Shown here in pieces: positions 44,961 through 54,305 of a stretch of DNA of 64,000 nucleotides (its first letter is position 1; each line of letters begins with the position of its first letter). Source of the stretch: Flavobacterium pectinovorum (lineage in GTDB: Bacteria > Bacteroidota > Bacteroidia > Flavobacteriales > Flavobacteriaceae). The position numbers and the translations under genes are program-made. The stretch is taken from assembly GCF_022802975.1 (NCBI RefSeq), contig NZ_JAFEVZ010000009.1, positions 62,001 through 126,000 on the forward strand, read 5' to 3'. The notes under the pieces were generated by a model. The model was not told the origin of the DNA. It saw only the letters and a list, made by a program, of their open reading frames with translations, and did no database searches.

Positions 44961-46292
44961 CTACAAAATTCCCCTGGACTTAATCTCCAAATATTTATTA
45001 ATAGCATCCAAAGTCAGATTCTCAGGCTGCGTAAGAACCGAATGAATTCCGTATTTCTTAAGTTCATTGGCAATCAAACGTTTTTCGAACATGAATTTTT
45101 CAGCAATTACTTTATCATAAACTTCCTGAATCGTGTCGGTTTTTTTGTTGATGATTTCGTTTAGTTCTGTATTGCTAAAGAAAACCACAACCAATAAATG
45201 ATTTTTTGCAATTCCTTTTAAATAAGGCAACTGGCGGTTTAGACCGTCCATGGTTTCGAAATTGGTGTACAAAATAATCAGGCTTCGCTGGTTGATGTTT
45301 TTCTTGACATCAACATACAAACGGCTGTAATCGCTTTCAAAAAAATCGGTTTTGATGTTGTATAATGTCTCCAGAATTTTTTGCATCTGTGAACCTCTTT
45401 TTTCGGCAAAAACTCTGTTTTCTACTTTTTTGGAGAAAGCAAAAATTCCTGCTTTGTCCTGTTTTTTCAGAATTACATTGGCCAAAACCAAAGCCGAATT
45501 AATGGCGTAATCCAGTAAGCTCAAACCATTAAAAGGCATTTGCATCACACGTCCTTTATCAATGGCTAAATAAACCGACTGAGATTTTTCGTCCTGAAAT
45601 TGGTTGACCATCAATGCATTTTTCTTGGCGGTTGCCTTCCAGTTTAAAGTTCGAAGATCATCACCCTGAACATATTCTTTAATTTGCTCAAACTCCATGG
45701 TGTGGCCAATTCGGCGGATTTTCTTTATTCCGTATTGATACAGATTATTCGAAAAAGCCAATAAATCGTATTTTCTAAGCTGAATATAAGACGGATAGGC
45801 AGGAACCATTTTGTCTTTATCGAAAGTAAACCTTCTGGAAATTAATTTCAAAGGAGAAGAAACGTAAATATTTAAATTGCCAAAGTAATATTCCCCGCGT
45901 TCCGTCGGACGCAAATCGTATGCAACTTTATCCTGAGCAGACGCTTTAACATCTCTCACAATTTTAAAATCACGTACTTGAAACTGAAACGGAATTTCGT
46001 CAATAATTTTAATTGAAATTGGGAAAGTGTAATGATTTTTGACCGAAATAGTAACCGGATTCAAATCACCATTAGAAAGTTTTTCCGGCATTTCCCTTGA
46101 AGCTTCAATTCCGGTTCGGGCTATATATAAAATCAAAAGATCAAGTGCCAGAAAAGTAATTAAAACCAAAACAAGGAACCAGACTCCGTTGTATATAACC
46201 GGAAAAATAAAAGCGCACACGAATAGCCCAATGATACCTAAAAGGACATAGAAAAAGAAGTTGTTGAGGTATAGACTTTTTATGAATTTCAC
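44961..46292 (-). CDS. DUF58 domain protein
   Basis: 443 residues. Two N-terminal membrane helices (about 10-55), a beta-rich part with RPTERGEYYFGNLNIYVSSP, and the DUF58 motif DDLRTLNWKATAKKNALMVN followed by a von Willebrand A-like fold (QSVYLAIDKGRVM). DUF58 proteins pair with MoxR ATPases, here the next gene upstream. Part of the conserved membrane cluster 44.9-51.3 kb; role unknown, perhaps envelope complex maturation. Confidence 0.9.
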   Translation of the reverse strand: MKFIKSLYLNNFFFYVLLGIIGLFVCAFIFPVIYNGVWFLVLVLITFLALDLLILYIARTGIEASREMPEKLSNGDLNPVTISVKNHYTFPISIKIIDEIPFQFQVRDFKIVRDVKASAQDKVAYDLRPTERGEYYFGNLNIYVSSPLKLISRRFTFDKDKMVPAYPSYIQLRKYDLLAFSNNLYQYGIKKIRRIGHTMEFEQIKEYVQGDDLRTLNWKATAKKNALMVNQFQDEKSQSVYLAIDKGRVMQMPFNGLSLLDYAINSALVLANVILKKQDKAGIFAFSKKVENRVFAEKRGSQMQKILETLYNIKTDFFESDYSRLYVDVKKNINQRSLIILYTNFETMDGLNRQLPYLKGIAKNHLLVVVFFSNTELNEIINKKTDTIQEVYDKVIAEKFMFEKRLIANELKKYGIHSVLTQPENLTLDAINKYLEIKSRGIL

Positions 46293-46316
46293 TGTTTTAG
46301 TTTTTTGTGACTTAAG

Positions 46317-46382
46317 TGTTACCCTGAGCGAAGTAGTAGGGCTTTTAAACTTGAAAGGGCTTCGACTCCGCTCAGCCTGACA
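46317..46382. repeat. Palindromic copy of the gagcggagtcgaag repeat
   Basis: Left arm 46317-46342 and right arm 46357-46382 are imperfect inverted copies; the right arm reads gggcttcgactccgctcagc on the plus strand. Best-formed member of this family in the window. Confidence 0.65.
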
Positions 46383-46425
46383 ATTTTAATTTTTTATTTT
46401 TCAGTTGTCATTTGTAAACTGAAAA

Positions 46426-47490
46426 CTACCTCGGAATTTCAACAGTTTCAATAATCTGTTTAATAATTTCTGCACTTGTAATTCCTTCCATTTCTCGCTC
46501 CGGAGCAACAATTACACGGTGCTGTAAAACCGGTACAGCGGCTTCTTTGATATCTTCAGGCGTTACAAAATCACGGCCACGAATGGCTGCAAAACCTTTG
46601 GACGCATTTAAAATAGCAATGGAGGCACGAGGTGAAGCTCCTAAATATAAAAAGGCATTTTCTCTCGTGTTTACCACAATTCTGGCAATGTACTCCAGTA
46701 AATTTTGTTCTACTCTGATTTGTTTAATCAAAGCCTGATATCCTTTTATTTCTTCTGCAGAAAGAATGGTTTTAATGGCTTCTAATTTTCCGTGATCCTG
46801 CAATAAATGCTCTCTCTGGATAATCAGGATTTCTTCGTCTAATTTTGGATAATCAATCGAAATTTTGAATAAAAAACGATCCAATTGTGCTTCGGGTAAA
46901 CGATAAGTACCTTCCTGTTCTATTGGATTTTGTGTGGCGATAACCAAAAATGGAGTTTCTAATTGATAGGCTGAACCGTCAATAGTAATCTGACGTTCTT
47001 CCATAACTTCAAAAAGAGCGGCCTGAGTTTTGGCAGGAGCACGATTGATCTCGTCAATTAAAATCAGATTAGAAAAAATAGGGCCTTTTTTAAATTCAAA
47101 TTCTGAATTTTTCAAATTAAAAATCGACGTTCCTAAAATATCCGATGGCATTAAATCCGGTGTAAACTGAATTCGGCTAAAACCAATATTAAGTGTTTTT
47201 GATAATAATTTGGCAGTAATAGTTTTGGCAACTCCCGGAACACCTTCCAATAAAACGTGCCCGTTGGATAAAATGGAAACCAATAATTGATCGATCATTT
47301 TGTGCTGACCCACAATTACGGTTTCAATTTCTTTTTTGATAGTATTGACATGATCTAAAAGCGGGGCTAAATTCAGCCTTGTTTCAAAATTCACATTTTC
47401 GTTAGTGATTTCAGTTTCTGTTGTATTGATATCGTCCATGTTTGGTATTTTTTTATAAGAATTTTGATTGAAACTATTTTTTTTCGCCAC
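46426..47490 (-). CDS. MoxR-family AAA+ ATPase
   Basis: 354 residues. Walker A GVPGVAKT at 83-90, Walker B LILIDEINRAPAKTQAALFE, sensor 1 LVIATQNPIEQEGTYRLPEA, and arginine region QLDRFLFKI. MoxR ATPases act as chaperones with DUF58/vWA partners; the DUF58 gene lies just downstream. The first 17 residues are low-complexity, and an internal ATG (47439, MDDINTTE) may be the real start. Confidence 0.93.
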   Translation of the reverse strand: MAKKNSFNQNSYKKIPNMDDINTTETEITNENVNFETRLNLAPLLDHVNTIKKEIETVIVGQHKMIDQLLVSILSNGHVLLEGVPGVAKTITAKLLSKTLNIGFSRIQFTPDLMPSDILGTSIFNLKNSEFEFKKGPIFSNLILIDEINRAPAKTQAALFEVMEERQITIDGSAYQLETPFLVIATQNPIEQEGTYRLPEAQLDRFLFKISIDYPKLDEEILIIQREHLLQDHGKLEAIKTILSAEEIKGYQALIKQIRVEQNLLEYIARIVVNTRENAFLYLGASPRASIAILNASKGFAAIRGRDFVTPEDIKEAAVPVLQHRVIVAPEREMEGITSAEIIKQIIETVEIPR

Positions 47491-47547
47491 AGATTAGAAT
47501 GATTTTCAAAGATTTAAAAAACTTTTTAATCTTTATTAATCTGTTGC
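47486..47547. repeat. Degenerate gccacagatta palindrome
   Basis: gccacagatta at 47486 is loosely inverted as taatctgttgc near 47537. Same family as the perfect copy at 3060-3126. Intergenic between the MoxR and DUF4350 genes. Confidence 0.4.
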
Positions 47548-47559
47548 TGATATTTTTAT

Positions 47560-48765
47560 TTAATGTAAAACTTTTTCTATTGCATTATTGATTCTGATTA
47601 AATCTTCTTCAAGACTTCCGTGGTAGCTTTTTCGGTGTTCGTTGATTAAAAATACAAGATCCCTGATGTCATTTTCGTCTTTTCCGGATTTATGCTGCAA
47701 TTTTTTGATAAAAGCATCATCAAGTTTTGAGGTATCGATCAAATATTCATTTCTGATTTTTTCCAGAAAATAAATGATTTTTTTATCAATAATATTATCA
47801 TGGTCGCCTTCCTGATAATATAAGTTTCCAATGGTTTTGGTAAAATCTACAGTTAAATTAGGTAATGGCTTTAATATTGGGACAATCCTTTGTTTTCGCT
47901 TGGCATTAAAAAGAATAAAAATCAATATTCCGATTAAAGATAAATATAGTGCCCATTCTAATGGAGGCTGACTTAAAATATATCGTAAAGGATTACCTGA
48001 AATCGATTCACTGTTTTGCCCTTTTGTGTACCAAAAAACATTTCCTTTTGGTACATAAGAAAGAACACTTTGAGCATATTGGTAATGATCGTTTTTTAAT
48101 AAATGAAAGTTAGAAAAAGCGGCAGGCTGCATATGCAAATAGAAATAGCCATTTACGTATGGAACTCGTATAAAATTAATACGTTTTTTATTTTTATAGT
48201 TTTCCTGATACCCTAAAACGGTAGTATTTGAGGTGTCAATTTTAGAGAAAAAATCTTCAAGGGATTCCTTAAAATAATATTTTTTAGAATTTAATTTTTT
48301 ATTAGCCATAAAAACCGAAGTACTGTCAGAATGTTCAAAACCTGAATCTAATTCGATTTTTAAACTGTCTAAAAGCGGCTGTGGGAACGACTTCATACTT
48401 AAAAAAGCATTATTTCCATGTGATACAAAATAAAAGAGCTCATTCATGGACTGATCATCGATTGTAGAATATTCTGTGATATTAAAAAAAGTTCCTTTTA
48501 TCTTATAAGTACCAACAACAGTATCGGGAACATATTTTGAATCCAGAAATTCATAAGGAGTTAAAGCAGAAACTCTTTCGATCTTTTGTTTTTTTAAAAT
48601 CCCGTCAATTTCTTTGTCGAAAACATATAATCCAAGCGGAATTTTATCATTTACAGAATAAGTTGGAGTCCAGTCAATAGGTTTTGAAGAATTGCTGCCC
48701 GTTATTAAAATTAAGGAGAAAACCAAAACCAGAATAGCGATATAAATTTTCATCGATTTATTCAT
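47560..48765 (-). CDS. DUF4350 domain protein
   Basis: 401 residues. N-terminal anchor (IAILVLVFSLILITGS), then a periplasmic part beginning DWTPTYSVNDKIPLGLYVF, a second membrane helix at about 275-293 (WALYLSLIGILIFILFNAKRK) and a cytoplasmic helical tail. It overlaps the end of the DUF4129 gene by 8 bases. Cluster partner of MoxR/DUF58; role unknown. Confidence 0.82.
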   Translation of the reverse strand: MNKSMKIYIAILVLVFSLILITGSNSSKPIDWTPTYSVNDKIPLGLYVFDKEIDGILKKQKIERVSALTPYEFLDSKYVPDTVVGTYKIKGTFFNITEYSTIDDQSMNELFYFVSHGNNAFLSMKSFPQPLLDSLKIELDSGFEHSDSTSVFMANKKLNSKKYYFKESLEDFFSKIDTSNTTVLGYQENYKNKKRINFIRVPYVNGYFYLHMQPAAFSNFHLLKNDHYQYAQSVLSYVPKGNVFWYTKGQNSESISGNPLRYILSQPPLEWALYLSLIGILIFILFNAKRKQRIVPILKPLPNLTVDFTKTIGNLYYQEGDHDNIIDKKIIYFLEKIRNEYLIDTSKLDDAFIKKLQHKSGKDENDIRDLVFLINEHRKSYHGSLEEDLIRINNAIEKVLH

Positions 48766-49531
48766 AGCTAAAGGTTTTTAGGGATTTTTTAAATTGGTTT
48801 TCGGCTTTTACAAAAGCGGTTTCATCAATTTCAAATTCGCCATACCAGATGTAATTATACAGGTAAGACAAATACATAAATTCTTCTTTGTGTGCAGGTT
48901 TTTTAAGTTCGTATAAATAGTCGGTATTGGTTTTTTCGGTATCCCATTCGATATAATGATTTTTTGCCATGATCTTCAATAGCCAAAGATAATAGTAGCG
49001 GATTGCAATTCTCTTTTCTCCGGATTCAATACTTTCTTTAATCAGTTTTTCAAAGTCCAGAAGATGGATATTCTTTTCAATATCGGTATAATGAACGATT
49101 TTTTGTTTGGCGTCTTTGCTAAAAATCCATTGACCTTCTTTTCCAATGAGAGCCTTTACTATTAAATAAATTACAAAAACGACAATTAGTATAGCGAGTA
49201 CTTTCAATAAAAGTGCTACAAAATCAAGTGAAGCCTGAGGATCTTTAAAAGTAAATATTTCATCAAAGATACCAGCCAGCCATTCTTTAAAATGATCCCA
49301 CCAATTTTTTTCGGCTTTTTTTTGTTCGTACACAAAATCACTCTCTGTGTATTTTTTTTTGAAATTTTTCTGAAAAGATTTGGCTTCAATAGTGTCTGAA
49401 TCAACATAGATATCTGCCTCTGTATATTTTACTGAAGTGACTTTTGGCGGTTCGGTTTTAACCAAAGTATCCTGTGCATTCAGGATATTGCAGCACAGAA
49501 TAAAAGATAAAAAAAGTAATAATCTATTCAT
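48758..49531 (-). CDS. DUF4129-type membrane protein
   Basis: 257 residues. Signal or anchor (LLLFLSFILCCNILNAQ), a Trp-rich stretch WWDHFKEWLAGIFDEI, one strong membrane helix (about 105-125, LLLKVLAILIVVFVIYLIV) and a cytoplasmic helical domain containing IAIRYYYLWLLKIMAKN and WYGEFEIDE, the DUF4129 pattern. Downstream of the SpoIIM gene (27-base gap) and overlapping DUF4350. Confidence 0.82.
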   Translation of the reverse strand: MNRLLLFLSFILCCNILNAQDTLVKTEPPKVTSVKYTEADIYVDSDTIEAKSFQKNFKKKYTESDFVYEQKKAEKNWWDHFKEWLAGIFDEIFTFKDPQASLDFVALLLKVLAILIVVFVIYLIVKALIGKEGQWIFSKDAKQKIVHYTDIEKNIHLLDFEKLIKESIESGEKRIAIRYYYLWLLKIMAKNHYIEWDTEKTNTDYLYELKKPAHKEEFMYLSYLYNYIWYGEFEIDETAFVKAENQFKKSLKTFSYE

Positions 49532-49558
49532 TATTGGTTCTGGTTAATTTAATTTGGT

Positions 49559-50524
49559 TTAAAGTTGTTGTGTCTTTTTGTGTACAATAAAAGGATAAAC
49601 CAAATAATAAAAAGAAATAAGACCCAGTGTAAAAAGGATGATAAAACTACTCAGCCAATTGGGCATATCAATAGAGTATCGTGTTATAAAACCTTCCAGA
49701 AATCCTGCACTGATTGTAAATGGGAAAGTGCTCAGGAAGATTTTGAAACTGTTTTTAAAGCCTATTTTAAATGAATTTACTCTCGAAAAAGTTTTAGGAA
49801 ATAAAATCGAAGCCCCTAAAACAAATCCGGCAGCAGTTTCAATGACAATGGCAAAAATTTCCATAGAACCATGAATCCAGATGCCGCGTACACTTTTCCA
49901 GAATACATTTTGTTCGAAAAAAAAGTATTGAAATGCTCCTATCATGATTCCGTTTTGAGAGGAAATATAAAAGGTGCCCAGTCCCCCAAAAAGTCCCCAA
50001 ATATAGCATCTTGCACCTACATAAAGGTTATTCATGGTTATACCTACAAAACTTCCCCAGTTGCTTCCGGTACCGTAAACAGCCATTGGATTTCCTTTTT
50101 TGATATTCTCCAAAGTCATATTGACATAACCATCGCCTAAAATTAACCGGACAAAATCGGGATCAAATCTGGCAGAAATTACTCCAATTGCAACGGTTAT
50201 AAAAAATAAGGCAAAGGCGTACAGCAAATACCTTCTGTAGTCGTAAACCAATAGCGGAACTTCGGTTTTAAAAAATTCAAAAAATCTGTTTTTTTCTGCC
50301 CGCTTGGTTTTGTAAATCTTTTGATAAATCTGTGATGCAAGATGATTTAAATAAATCACGGTTTTACTTTTGGGGTAATACGTTTGTGCATACGACAGGT
50401 CATTCATCATTTGAATGTACAAATTAGCTAACTCATCAGGATTTTTTTTAGCTTTACCAAAAATAGCCAGTTCAAATTCCAGCCATTTTTCTTTATTTTG
50501 TTTTATGAATGCAACTTCTCTCAT
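49559..50524 (-). CDS. SpoIIM-like integral membrane protein (stage II sporulation protein M family)
   Basis: 321 residues. A cytoplasmic N-terminal helical part (1-95), then five or six membrane helices. FMTLENIKKGNPMAVYGTGS-like and FVGITMNNLYVGARCYIWG, GIWIHGSMEIFAIVIETAAG are the typical SpoIIM/DUF95 signatures. There is no sporulation here; in Bacteroidota the gene belongs to the MoxR/DUF58 cluster. Divergent from the RDD gene with only 20 bases between starts. Confidence 0.9.
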   Translation of the reverse strand: MREVAFIKQNKEKWLEFELAIFGKAKKNPDELANLYIQMMNDLSYAQTYYPKSKTVIYLNHLASQIYQKIYKTKRAEKNRFFEFFKTEVPLLVYDYRRYLLYAFALFFITVAIGVISARFDPDFVRLILGDGYVNMTLENIKKGNPMAVYGTGSNWGSFVGITMNNLYVGARCYIWGLFGGLGTFYISSQNGIMIGAFQYFFFEQNVFWKSVRGIWIHGSMEIFAIVIETAAGFVLGASILFPKTFSRVNSFKIGFKNSFKIFLSTFPFTISAGFLEGFITRYSIDMPNWLSSFIILFTLGLISFYYLVYPFIVHKKTQQL

Positions 50525-50544
50525 TGAGGGCTAAAATATAAAAT

Positions 50545-51291
50545 ATGTCAGAATTATCTATTAACACAACCCAAAATGTTAAAATAAATTTTATAGCCGC
50601 TTCTGCAGGTGAGCGAATAGGTTCTTATTTTATCGATTTGCTTATCAAAATAGCTTATGGAATAGTGGTTTACTTGATTTTTTTCTATTGGCTTAATCTG
50701 GATCTTTTATTTCAAAATTTAGATCAGTGGTCTGTAATGACAATTCTTTTAGGATTTTATTTTCCGGTTATGATTTATTCCATTACCCTTGAAAGCATTT
50801 TTGAAGGACAGACAATAGGAAAAAAACTGAATAAAATAAAAGTGGTAAAAATTGACGGTTATCAGGCCGGATTTGGAGATTATTTGATGCGATGGTTTTT
50901 TAGATTGATAGATATTTCAATTCTTAACGGAATTATAGCTTTGATTACTGTTGTTTCAAGTAAAAAAGGGCAGAGGCTGGGCGATATGGTGGCAGGAACT
51001 TCTGTCATCACTTTAAAAAATAAAATTAATATCAGTCATACGATTTTAGAAGAAATAGAAGTAACCTATGTACCAACTTATCATTTGGTGATAAAATTAT
51101 CAGACAACGATATGCGTATCATAAAGGAAACATTTTTAAGGGCTGAAGCCAAAAATGATTACGAAATTATTTATAAACTGGTTCATAAAATTGAAAATGT
51201 AACCGGAATCAAAAATCAGTCAATAGGAGATCCTGCCGGTTTTATTCGCACTGTTTTAAAAGATTATAATTTCTATACGCAGAATATGTAA
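50545..51291 (+). CDS. RDD-family membrane protein
   Basis: 248 residues. RDD domain at 12-160 with AGERIGSYFIDLLIKIAYG, GQTIGKKLNKIKVV and FDYLMRW-like DYLMRWFFRLID, then GQRLGDMVAGTSVI. A soluble helical tail follows. The family is thought to transport small molecules, but function is unclear. Divergent partner of the SpoIIM gene, so the whole set probably shares control. Confidence 0.9.
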   Translation: MSELSINTTQNVKINFIAASAGERIGSYFIDLLIKIAYGIVVYLIFFYWLNLDLLFQNLDQWSVMTILLGFYFPVMIYSITLESIFEGQTIGKKLNKIKVVKIDGYQAGFGDYLMRWFFRLIDISILNGIIALITVVSSKKGQRLGDMVAGTSVITLKNKINISHTILEEIEVTYVPTYHLVIKLSDNDMRIIKETFLRAEAKNDYEIIYKLVHKIENVTGIKNQSIGDPAGFIRTVLKDYNFYTQNM

Positions 51292-51320
51292 TTAAATGTT
51301 TAAAGAAATGCTTTATTAGA

Positions 51321-51328
51321 TATGTTTG
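51321..51328 (+). promoter_or_regulatory. -7 box (tatgtttg)
   Basis: Exact TAnnTTTG 85 bases before ATG 51414; a weaker taaattta lies closer to the gene at about 51341. Confidence 0.35.
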
Positions 51329-51413
51329 CGATTTAATTTGTAAATTTAACAAGTAATATTCTGTTGTCAGAATAACTTAAAAGCCTAAATAAGAAAATTT
51401 AATAACTAAAATT

Positions 51414-52262
51414 ATGAATCTGAAGAAAGTAATTACTGTAACATTATTATGTTTTGTTTGCATTTTTAGTTTTGCGCAAAGCGGGAAAAAATTAGATAAG
51501 ATTATAAAAAGAGATTATCAGATTATTGAATGTACGATTTCAAAAATGTCAGATAAAACAGTTGAGTATTCCTTGCCGGGCGAAACACTGCAAATTTCAT
51601 TAGATGTATCTCAAATAGCACGAATTGATTTTGCAAGCGGACGTTCTCAAACTTTTGATATTTCTGCAAATAACAATACTCAGGCAAGCACAAATCAAAC
51701 CGTTGTAAGTGCCGAAATGAAACCCAATACAATTGCGGTATTGCCGGTTCCTTATGTAAATTCAGATAATTTACAAAGCTCAGAAGAGATGTCGAAATTT
51801 GCTCAGAATGATATGTATAATAAGTTATTGGATAAATCTGCTAATATTTTTCCACTAACAGTACAGGATTTAAGGACAACGAACAGTTTATTGCATAAGG
51901 CTGGAATTAATTATGCGAATATTGATGAAACGCCAATTGAAGACCTCGAAAAAATTTTAGGAGTCGATAACATTGTTGCAGCAAAAGTTTCCTTTACAAC
52001 GTCTGAAAGCTCTATTGCTACTACTTATAACAGCGGAAATGCAAAAGTAAGCGACAATAACAAAAAACTTAAAACCAACGATATTTCTACTACAACAGCC
52101 AATAATCAGACCTATTATTACTATACGGTATATTTTGATATGTATAAAAATCAGACCAAAATTTACTCTCAAACCAGAAAGCCGTTACTTGCCGTAAAAG
52201 ACAGCTGGATGGATTCGATTACTTATTTGTTAAAAAGAAGTCCAATTTATGTTAAAAGATAA
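51414..52262 (+). CDS. Uncharacterised exported protein
   Basis: 282 residues. Signal peptide VITVTLLCFVCIFSFAQ. An N-terminal small beta domain (IIECTISKMSDKTVEYSLPG, ARIDFASGRSQTF) recalls domains that follow a structural gene in Bacteroidota. The second part (IAVLPVPYVNSDN, NKLLDKSANIFPLTVQDLRT, ILGVDNIVAAKVSF) resembles TolB/CsgG-type lipoprotein domains by pattern only. The stop is directly followed by the ATG of the next gene (TAAATG), so they are coupled. Confidence 0.7.
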   Translation: MNLKKVITVTLLCFVCIFSFAQSGKKLDKIIKRDYQIIECTISKMSDKTVEYSLPGETLQISLDVSQIARIDFASGRSQTFDISANNNTQASTNQTVVSAEMKPNTIAVLPVPYVNSDNLQSSEEMSKFAQNDMYNKLLDKSANIFPLTVQDLRTTNSLLHKAGINYANIDETPIEDLEKILGVDNIVAAKVSFTTSESSIATTYNSGNAKVSDNNKKLKTNDISTTTANNQTYYYYTVYFDMYKNQTKIYSQTRKPLLAVKDSWMDSITYLLKRSPIYVKR

Positions 52263-52688
52263 ATGGAAAAATTTAAATCAAAAATTGATCTTTGGCTCAT
52301 ACTCTTTCTGGCAATTATTTTAGGAGGTATGCTTATAAAACTGCTTTATGATGGTGTTTGGTTAGTGTCTTTATTGATTTTTAGCCAAATAGTGTTTATT
52401 GCACATATGTTTACTACGACTTTCTATGTCATTGAGAGCGAAAAACTCATAATAAAATGTGGTTTTCTTATTAATACTTCGATTTCAGTTGCAACTATAA
52501 AAAAGATTTCAGAAACTAATAATATAATGAGTTCTCCTGCACTTTCTCTAGACCGTCTTGAAATTTTGTATAATAAATTTGATACCGTCATGATTTCTCC
52601 AAAAGATAAAACTAGATTTATTGAGGCAATTCAAAGCATAAATCCTCAGGTAGAAATAAAATTAAAGCATAAAACCTTCGTGAATTAA
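52263..52688 (+). CDS. Small membrane protein with a bacterial PH-like domain
   Basis: 141 residues. Two N-terminal helices (LWLILFLAIILGGMLIKLL and VWLVSLLIFSQIVFIAHMF), then a beta domain FYVIESEKLIIKCGFLINTS, LEILYNKFDTVMISPKDKTR, FIEAIQSIN: the pattern of bacterial PH-domain membrane proteins. Starts immediately after the previous stop. Confidence 0.72.
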   Translation: MEKFKSKIDLWLILFLAIILGGMLIKLLYDGVWLVSLLIFSQIVFIAHMFTTTFYVIESEKLIIKCGFLINTSISVATIKKISETNNIMSSPALSLDRLEILYNKFDTVMISPKDKTRFIEAIQSINPQVEIKLKHKTFVN

Positions 52689-52716
52689 CGGCACAGCAAC
52701 TTAGAATCTCAAAAAA

Positions 52717-53319
52717 ATGTTTCATCTTTTAGATATTATCGGTACAATGGCATTTGCTATGTCAGGTGCTTTAACAGCTATGCATAAAAGGCTGGATCCG
52801 TTTGGTGTTTTTATAATAGCTTTTGTAACAGCAGTTGGAGGAGGAACACTGCGAGATGTTTTGATAGGAAGAACTCCTGTTGGATGGATGCTGGATTTGC
52901 AATATGTGTATGTGATTATTTTAGGATTTGGATTAGCGATTCTGTTTAGAAAAAAGTTTGATAAGCTTCGAACCTCCTTATTTTTGTTTGACACGATAGG
53001 ATTAGGGGTTTTTACATTAATAGGTCTTGAAAAGGGGATTTCAATTGGTCTGCATCCTGTAATTTGTATTGCATTAGGAACAATGACTGCCTGTTTTGGC
53101 GGAGTAATTCGGGATATTTTATGTACTGAAATTCCAACGATATTCAGACGGGAAATATATGCCACAATTTGTATTTTTGGCGGAATTGTATTTTTTGCAC
53201 TGCGAAGTTTAGATTTAGATAAAGATATTTTGTATTTATCTACTTCAATTGTTATAATTTCGGTGCGGTTAATGGCAGTAAAATTCAAATGGTATTTGCC
53301 TGCCTTTGAGCATAAATAG
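52717..53319 (+). CDS. TRIC-type (YicG/UPF0126) trimeric cation channel
   Basis: 200 residues with seven membrane helices in two repeats. Each repeat has the kinked Gly motif: TAVGGGTLRDVLIGRTPVGW and TACFGGVIRDILCTEIP. Prokaryotic TRIC proteins conduct K+ as trimers. The gene follows the PH-domain gene by 28 bases and may share its transcript. Confidence 0.9.
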   Translation: MFHLLDIIGTMAFAMSGALTAMHKRLDPFGVFIIAFVTAVGGGTLRDVLIGRTPVGWMLDLQYVYVIILGFGLAILFRKKFDKLRTSLFLFDTIGLGVFTLIGLEKGISIGLHPVICIALGTMTACFGGVIRDILCTEIPTIFRREIYATICIFGGIVFFALRSLDLDKDILYLSTSIVIISVRLMAVKFKWYLPAFEHK

Positions 53320-53327
53320 AAACAACA

Positions 53328-54305
53328 TTGGATAAATATACCGTAAAAAAATATTCTGAAACCGATTTTAAAACCTGGAACAGCTTTATTGTTCAGGCTA
53401 AAAATGCTACTTTTTTATTTCATCGTGATTTTATGGAATATCACAAAGACCGTTTTGAAGATTATTCCTTAATGGTTTTTGAAGGAGAAAAACTGGTTGC
53501 CGTTTTGCCGGCTAATGTATCAGGAGAAACACTGTACTCGCATCAGGGACTTACTTATGGAGGTTTGGTTTATAATGAGAAGCTTAAACTGGCTTCGGTA
53601 GTTACAATTTTTCAGAAGGTTTTGTTTTTTTTGAATGAGAATAATATTCAAAGAATACAGTTAAAGTTAATACCTTCAATTTACCATCAAAAACCAGCTG
53701 AAGAGTTGAATTATGCTTTGTTTTTGTTGAATGCAAAATTAATTAGACGGGATTCTTTGGCGGTTATTGATTTGTCGATTCCTTATTCATTATCGAAAAT
53801 TAGGAGAAGAGGAGTAAAAGCAGGAATGAGTAATGGTTTGGTTATTAAAGAAGTGGGGGGGTTTGCTGGTTTTTGGAACGAAGTACTAATTCCAAACCTA
53901 GCTCAAAAACATCAGGCTAAACCAGTACATAGTCTGGAAGAGATAACCAAATTGAAAACATTGTTCCCTGAACAAATCCGTCAATTTAATGTTTATGAAA
54001 ATGATATTATTGTTGGAGGAACCACTATTTTTGAAAGTACAACAGTAGCTCATAGTCAATATATTTCTGGGAAAGAAAACAAAAACGAATTAGGAGGACT
54101 TGATTTATTATTTTATCACTTGATAACTGAAGTCTTTAAAAACAAACGTTTCTTTGATTTTGGAATTTCAAATGAAGATCAGGGTCGAAAACTAAATGAT
54201 GGTTTGTCTTATTGGAAAGAAAGTTTTGGAGCGAGTAGCATTGTTCATGATTTTTATGAGGTTGAAACTGCTAATTATGGACTATTGGAAACCATTTTGA
54301 TATGA
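53328..54305 (+). CDS. FemAB-like/GNAT acyltransferase
   Basis: 325 residues from a TTG start 8 bases after the TRIC stop; the stop overlaps the aminotransferase ATG by 4 bases (ATGA). Two GNAT folds as in the FemAB/Acetyltransf_6 group: [59 protein letters not shown], and [19 protein letters not shown]. In this locus it may acylate the amino sugar made by the next gene (FdtC-like role), though FdtC itself is a left-handed beta-helix enzyme. First gene of the glycan locus. Confidence 0.75.
   Translation: MDKYTVKKYSETDFKTWNSFIVQAKNATFLFHRDFMEYHKDRFEDYSLMVFEGEKLVAVLPANVSGETLYSHQGLTYGGLVYNEKLKLASVVTIFQKVLFFLNENNIQRIQLKLIPSIYHQKPAEELNYALFLLNAKLIRRDSLAVIDLSIPYSLSKIRRRGVKAGMSNGLVIKEVGGFAGFWNEVLIPNLAQKHQAKPVHSLEEITKLKTLFPEQIRQFNVYENDIIVGGTTIFESTTVAHSQYISGKENKNELGGLDLLFYHLITEVFKNKRFFDFGISNEDQGRKLNDGLSYWKESFGASSIVHDFYEVETANYGLLETILI

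Noticed and set aside
52722..53288. 188-codon minus-strand ORF
   Set aside because: Antisense to the TRIC-channel gene, which has clear paired Gly motifs.
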